From contig CAZXYZ010000039.1 of assembly GCA_964645045.1 (NCBI GenBank), positions 20,776 to 84,775 of the forward strand: 64,000 nucleotides of DNA, in the 5' to 3' direction. Every line of letters starts with the position of its first letter. Positions within the stretch are counted from its first letter, which is position 1. Below the pieces are notes generated by a model. It was not told where the DNA came from. It saw only the letters and a list, made by a program, of their open reading frames with translations, and ran no database searches. A program made the position numbers and the translations under genes. Source of the DNA: Anammoximicrobium sp964645045 (GTDB taxonomy: Bacteria > Planctomycetota > Planctomycetia > Pirellulales > Pirellulaceae). Shown here piece after piece: positions 60,441 through 64,000 of this stretch.

Positions 60441-61475
60441 ATGAAAGCATTAGTCAAGAGCAAATCCGAACCGGGACTGTGGCTGCAAGACGTGCCGGAG
60501 CCCAAGATCGGGATCAACGACGTGCTGATCAAGGTGCATCGGACCGGCATCTGCGGCACCGATCTGCACATCTACAACTGGGACGCCTGGGCCCAGAAGA
60601 CGATCCCGGTGCCGATGGTGGTGGGGCACGAGTTCGTGGGCGAGATCGTGGCCGTGGGCTCGAACGTCACGGACTTCTTTCCCGGCAATATCGTCAGCGG
60701 CGAAGGCCACGTGGTTTGCGGGCGGTGCCGCAATTGCCTGGCCGGGCGGCGGCACTTGTGCGCGCACACCAAAGGCGTCGGCGTCAACCGGCCCGGGGCC
60801 TTTGCGGAGTACTTGTCCCTGCCCATGACCAATGTGTGGCTGCTGCACGAATCGATCGAGCACGACATCGCGGCGATCTTCGACCCGTTCGGCAACGCCG
60901 TCCACACGGCCCTTTCGTTTCCCGTGCTGGGTGAGGATGTGTTGATCACCGGCGCCGGGCCGATCGGCCTGATGGCGATCGCCGTGGTCCGCTATGCGGG
61001 CGCCCGCTATGTGGTGGTCACCGACGTGAATCCGTACCGCCTGGAATTGGCTAAGACGATGGGCGCCACCCTGGCGCTGGACGCCCGCACGCAACGGGTC
61101 GCCGACGCCCAGAAACAGCTGGGCATGGCCGAAGGTTTCGACGTGGGTCTGGAGATGTCGGGCCACCCCGCCGCCTTCCGCGAGATGCTGGACAACATGT
61201 GCCATGGCGGACGGATCGCCATGCTCGGGATTCCCCCCGGCGAGATGGCCATCGACTGGAACACGGTGATCTTTAATATGTTGACGGTCAAAGGCATTTA
61301 TGGCCGCGAGATGTACGAGACTTGGTACAAGATGACCGTGATGATCCAAGGCGGCCTGAATATCCGTCCGGTGATTACGCACCGCTACTCGTACGCGGAC
61401 TTCGAGCAGGGCTTTGCCGCGATGAACAGCGGCCAGTGCGGCAAGGTGGTGTTGACCTGGAGTGAGGAGCCATAA
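60441..61475 (+). CDS. tdh: L-threonine 3-dehydrogenase
   Basis: The start MKALVKSKSEPGLWLQDVPE is the characteristic Tdh N-terminus. GICGTDLHIYNWD (catalytic zinc Cys), VVGHEFVGEIVAVG (His/Glu), GEGHVVCGRCRNCLAGRRHL (structural zinc Cys cluster), VLITGAGPIGLMAIAVVR (NAD Rossmann motif) and YGREMYETWYKMTVMIQ follow. Length 344 aa is normal. It oxidises threonine to 2-amino-3-ketobutyrate, the first step of threonine breakdown to glycine. kbl, the usual partner, is not in this window. Confidence 0.92.
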   Translation: MKALVKSKSEPGLWLQDVPEPKIGINDVLIKVHRTGICGTDLHIYNWDAWAQKTIPVPMVVGHEFVGEIVAVGSNVTDFFPGNIVSGEGHVVCGRCRNCLAGRRHLCAHTKGVGVNRPGAFAEYLSLPMTNVWLLHESIEHDIAAIFDPFGNAVHTALSFPVLGEDVLITGAGPIGLMAIAVVRYAGARYVVVTDVNPYRLELAKTMGATLALDARTQRVADAQKQLGMAEGFDVGLEMSGHPAAFREMLDNMCHGGRIAMLGIPPGEMAIDWNTVIFNMLTVKGIYGREMYETWYKMTVMIQGGLNIRPVITHRYSYADFEQGFAAMNSGQCGKVVLTWSEEP

Positions 61476-61477
61476 CG

Positions 61478-62014
61478 ATGAACGCAGCCAGGATTCCCGG
61501 GATTCTGACGTTGATCCTCGTTTGTTGGGCCAACCATGCGCCGGCCGCCGAGACGAACACCAGCGACTCGGCGAGGTACCTGCAACAGTACGGTTTGGAA
61601 GAGGTCCATGCCAGTTATGTCAAGTTCTTTACGTTGCTGTCCGAGGGCAAAGCGGTGGAGGCCAATCAGGTGCTGGCGGAATCGTTGCCGGTCAACGTGA
61701 ATCCGGCGGTCCGCGACCAGGTGCTGCGCGCCACCGCGGGACTGACCGCGATCTTCGAACGGGGCGTTGAGGATGCCGAGTTGATCGGCTTGCAGAAGAT
61801 CTCGAACAAGTCGATCGCGCTGTACTATGTGCTGAACAGCAGCAGCGGCCCGATCCTGGTGATCCTGATGCCGTTTCGGCACCGCGGCAAATGGCGCACG
61901 CACACCTGGATGATGGAAACGAACGCCCCTAAGATCATTGAGGTTCTCAAAGGCGTCGGCCGCTTCCAGACTCCCGTCGTCATCCCCTTCAAATCCCGGG
62001 ACATGACGGCATAG
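61478..62014 (+). CDS. Secreted hypothetical protein, 178 aa
   Basis: The ATG at 61478 is two bases after the tdh stop, so it is co-transcribed with it. A signal peptide (RIPGILTLILVCWANHAPAA) is followed by helical sequence (SARYLQQYGLEEVHASYVKF) and a C-terminal beta-rich part reading KSIALYYVLNSSSGPILVI and KWRTHTWMMETNAPK. No family is recognised. Its close coupling to a catabolic dehydrogenase is odd for a secreted protein and may only reflect chance gene order. Confidence 0.65.
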   Translation: MNAARIPGILTLILVCWANHAPAAETNTSDSARYLQQYGLEEVHASYVKFFTLLSEGKAVEANQVLAESLPVNVNPAVRDQVLRATAGLTAIFERGVEDAELIGLQKISNKSIALYYVLNSSSGPILVILMPFRHRGKWRTHTWMMETNAPKIIEVLKGVGRFQTPVVIPFKSRDMTA

Positions 62015-62107
62015 GCCGGGATGATTCATGGCCTCGACATTATAGACGTGAACTGTGCCACACCAGCCCGAGGCGCAGATTCTGAAGCTGCGCATTTCGC
62101 GGCTTCC

Positions 62108-62344
62108 TTACGCCGTAGGCGTTACACCCCGTAGCCCAGGCTTATGCGACAAGTTATTCACTTGGCGCAAGGTGATTTCCCCGTGGTCAAGGTGGAACTT
62201 GTCGTCGCCGTTCCGTTCCGACCAAACGTCGATGCGTTCCACCGTGTTGCGGATCAACTCCCGCACTTGCTCAGGATCGGCTTCGGTAATGGCTTCCCGC
62301 AGCCCCAGGAACACGCGGAACGATTCTTCGATGATTTGATCGGC
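62108..62344 (-). pseudogene. Serine-recombinase C-terminal fragment
   Basis: The open stretch reads ADQIIEESFRVFLGLREAIT, then EADPEQVRELIRNTVERIDV and WSERNGDDKFHLDHGEITLR. The pattern of repeated Asp/Glu, A-D-P-E-x-V-R-E-L-I-R-N-x-V-E-R-I-D and a basic/aromatic tail resembles the C-terminal part of large serine recombinases (site-specific integrases and resolvases). The catalytic N-terminal domain is absent; an in-frame TGA lies directly upstream (62345-62347). It is evidence that a recombinase-borne element once sat here. It could also be a chance match. Confidence 0.5.
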
Positions 62345-62416
62345 TCACGGGGCTTCGGGGTGCTGGGCGGGGTATCGGTCATCGAATGATGTGTAGGCGT
62401 TGCAGGCAAAGTCCAC

Positions 62417-63211
62417 CTACCTTTTTTTTCTGCCGGAGTTGTCCAGCAACTCGCCGAGCTGTCCCCGCACGTTCATGCAACGAATTCGGTCGCCGAGAGC
62501 AATGCGACTCCCCTTCGCAGGAATCGCCGCCTTCACTTCCCAGCGTAGATGATCAAAGGCCCTCTCGTATTCTGCATACCAGTCGGGAACCTCCGCGCAG
62601 AACTGCTCGAATGAGTATAGGGGAAAGGGGAATTCTCGTCTAGTGCGATCATCCCAGAACCAGTACTTCTTGGTCTTTTCCATCTGATCGAGATTGCTGT
62701 ACAAGAGGAACAAGCCCGCCTTTCCGCGTATGCCTATCACCGATACCGGACAATACCGGTCGAACACGATCCTCTCCAGATACTGCTTCGCCTGCGGTGA
62801 CTGGAGTTCTCGCAGAGGAACGATGGACAACAATTCATCGACTGCCTCTGCGCTTATTCTCGCCCCGTAGAATTCACGATCATCACCCCAGATCACAGTC
62901 CCATCCGGCCAGATAGCCACCTCAAGCGAAAAGGCCGTTACCCCGAATGGTTGACCAACCGGATGCCCCATTTCCGCCCATTCCACGTGCGACCACGTCT
63001 CCCGATAGAACAATGCAGAAAGACCCAAATCGGGCAGTAGCGGTGCGAGGACGGTCTTTGCAGATCCGCCTACGTCCTTCGGCGTACTGTCAGGCGGGTG
63101 CTTTCCTCGCGGAATCTCAATTGGGCGCTCGCTGCACAAGAAAACGGCGCTCGCCCCCAATCCGCAACATACAAACGCGATCAGATACATTTGTGAGAGA
63201 CGCAATTCCAT
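62417..63211 (-). CDS. Membrane-anchored hypothetical protein, 264 aa
   Basis: The ATG at 63211 (MELRLSQMYLIAFVCCGLGA) starts a protein with one N-terminal hydrophobic segment (~8-26), so it is probably membrane-anchored or exported. The rest is a mixed alpha/beta protein with many Trp and Tyr (ETWSHVEWAEMGHP, VAIWPDGTVIWGDDREFYG, KTKKYWFWDDRTRREFPFPL). Two W-P-D-G/W-G-D-D-like turns hint at a small beta domain. No family is recognised. It lies between the recombinase fragment and the LRR remnants, an area with little conservation. Confidence 0.6.
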   Translation of the reverse strand: MELRLSQMYLIAFVCCGLGASAVFLCSERPIEIPRGKHPPDSTPKDVGGSAKTVLAPLLPDLGLSALFYRETWSHVEWAEMGHPVGQPFGVTAFSLEVAIWPDGTVIWGDDREFYGARISAEAVDELLSIVPLRELQSPQAKQYLERIVFDRYCPVSVIGIRGKAGLFLLYSNLDQMEKTKKYWFWDDRTRREFPFPLYSFEQFCAEVPDWYAEYERAFDHLRWEVKAAIPAKGSRIALGDRIRCMNVRGQLGELLDNSGRKKR

Positions 63212-63259
63212 CGCCCCATTTCGGTCGAGCCTAAACTGAAAAACTGCGATGCCTGATGG

Positions 63260-63367
63260 TCAGCCGAACCCGCAGCCGACCACCACCATCAGCACCATCA
63301 GCGTCCGCAGGCTGAACTGCAGCCAGCGGCGGCGGGGCGTCGGGGTGCTGGGTGAGGGCGTGGTCAC
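63260..63367 (-). pseudogene. Signal-anchor stub of an LRR-type protein, 35 codons
   Basis: The GTG at 63367 opens VTTPSPSTPTPRRRWLQFSL, then RTLMVLMVVVGCGFG, and stops. The R-R-R-W-x-Q-F-S-L-R-T-L-x-V-L pattern is the N-terminal signal anchor found on many planctomycete LRR and similar envelope proteins, but there the chain continues for hundreds of residues. Here a stop follows the membrane segment directly, so this looks like a truncated gene start or a rearranged piece. A separate LRR body lies upstream on the same strand. Confidence 0.55.
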
Positions 63368-63585
63368 GTCGGGAATCCAAGTCCACCCTCGATTCTATCA
63401 CCCCACCGCCAACAGCGGTAGAATGCCGAGTCGCGGCTGGCCGGTGCCCCCATGCTCACGGCGCGACGCCGGGGCAGTTGGCGACCAAGACCCGACTTGC
63501 GTCCGTGAACGCGACACGCGCGGAACCGGGGGCACGTGGACCGGTGGCCGCGATTCGGCCCTGTGCCCATCATTCGCCTCAGGTA

Positions 63586-64000
63586 TCACCGGTGAATCCT
63601 GCAATTCGGCAGTGCCTTCTTGAGCCCAACTTCCCCGGCGTCCGTGACTCTGGTTTCCGCCAGTCCCAGACTCTGGAGTTGGCCCAAGCCTTTGAGGTGC
63701 TCCAGTCCGGCGTCGCTGACCTGGGTGCATCACAGGCCGAATGTCTGAAGTTGCGTCAACCCCTTGAGGTGTACCAGCCCGGCGTCCGTGACGAGGGTCG
63801 ACTGCAGGTTCAGCCCCCGAAGTTGCGTCACCCCTTTGATGTGTACCAGACCAACGTCCGTGAGCCTGGTGTACGCCAAGTCCAGCGTCTGGAGTTGTGT
63901 CAACCGCTTGAGGTGTACCAGTCCGGCGGCCGCGACCTGCGTGCCCCTCAGGCCCAGTGTCCGGAGCTGCGTCAACCCTTTGAGGTGGTCGAGTCCCGCG
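63586..64000 (-). pseudogene. Leucine-rich-repeat protein, C-terminal part, with an in-frame stop (runs off the right edge)
   Basis: From the right edge the frame reads 24-residue repeats of the form G-L-x-x-L-K-x-L-T-Q-L-x-T-L-x-L-x-x-T-x-V-T-D-A, for example AGLVHLKRLTQLQTLDLAYT and VGLVHIKGVTQLRGLNLQST. A TGA at 63730-63732 stops the frame, yet the same frame continues with further perfect repeat units (CTQVSDAGLEHLKGLGQLQS, ETRVTDAGEVGLKKALPNCR) to a second stop at 63586. At the TGA the consensus would want a small residue. One base change (for example GGA to TGA) explains it. The gene's start lies beyond the window. Confidence 0.75.

Overview
The window is high-GC bacterial chromosome and reads as Planctomycetota (Pirellulales-like). 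This rests on recognisable gene types: a DUF1559 pseudopilin-like protein, LRR fragments with an 'FSLRTLMVL'-type signal anchor, PQQ-propeller and prenyltransferase-toroid secreted proteins, several formylglycine-generating-enzyme (FGE) fold proteins, large secreted polysaccharide-active enzymes, and many families of short palindromic repeats in the gaps. No rRNA, tRNA or CRISPR array was seen.

Region 1 (1-9.5 kb) is the accessory region and the most interesting. After a cut-off secreted protein, a small unknown protein and an unknown protein next to a TIR-domain protein, there is a complete diversity-generating retroelement (DGR) at about 2988-9260. In order it holds a small membrane protein, a membrane-anchored coiled-coil protein, a sigma-region-2-like protein, an 871-residue lipoprotein-like target whose C-terminal FGE/C-type-lectin fold ends in a variable repeat (VR), an HRDC-domain accessory protein, a DGR reverse transcriptase and a template repeat (TR) nested in the 3' end of the RT reading frame. 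VR and TR are 125 bp each. They differ at 14 positions, and every difference is at a template adenine. Just downstream lie a terminator and a toxin-antitoxin remnant whose MazF-like toxin is cut off.

Region 2 (9.7-20.4 kb) is a polysaccharide-use cluster: a giant GH2-type enzyme, divergent from a GH99/WbsX-like protein, an SGNH hydrolase and a sodium:solute symporter. Region 3 (20.6-28.9 kb) is mostly housekeeping: purD, an EF-hand protein, pncB, a Fur-family regulator, a response regulator, an RpoD-like sigma factor and a frameshifted TPR membrane gene. Region 4 (29-36.5 kb) holds a decayed lambdoid prophage fragment, a secreted beta-helix protein, a beta-propeller hydrolase and a truncated Uma2 gene. 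Region 5 (36.5-49.5 kb) carries pgi, apgM, a DUF420 protein, a VapBC-type toxin-antitoxin pair, secreted toroid and PQQ proteins, sufS, a translationally coupled HAD/unknown/PfkB operon and a Cys-rich secreted protein.

Region 6 (49.5-64 kb) opens with an ilvBN operon of the acetolactate synthase I type. Its leader contains a promoter candidate, a 34-codon Leu/Val/Ile-rich leader peptide and a perfect intrinsic terminator, which is a textbook attenuator layout. It is followed by a pseudopilin and lipoprotein pair, an MBOAT/SGNH O-acylation pair, an FGE-fold/TolB-like pair, a VOC protein, an epimerase, threonine dehydrogenase, a serine-recombinase fragment and, at the right edge, an LRR gene with an in-frame stop.

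All functional statements come from reading motifs and recalled family features. No database search or alignment program was run.
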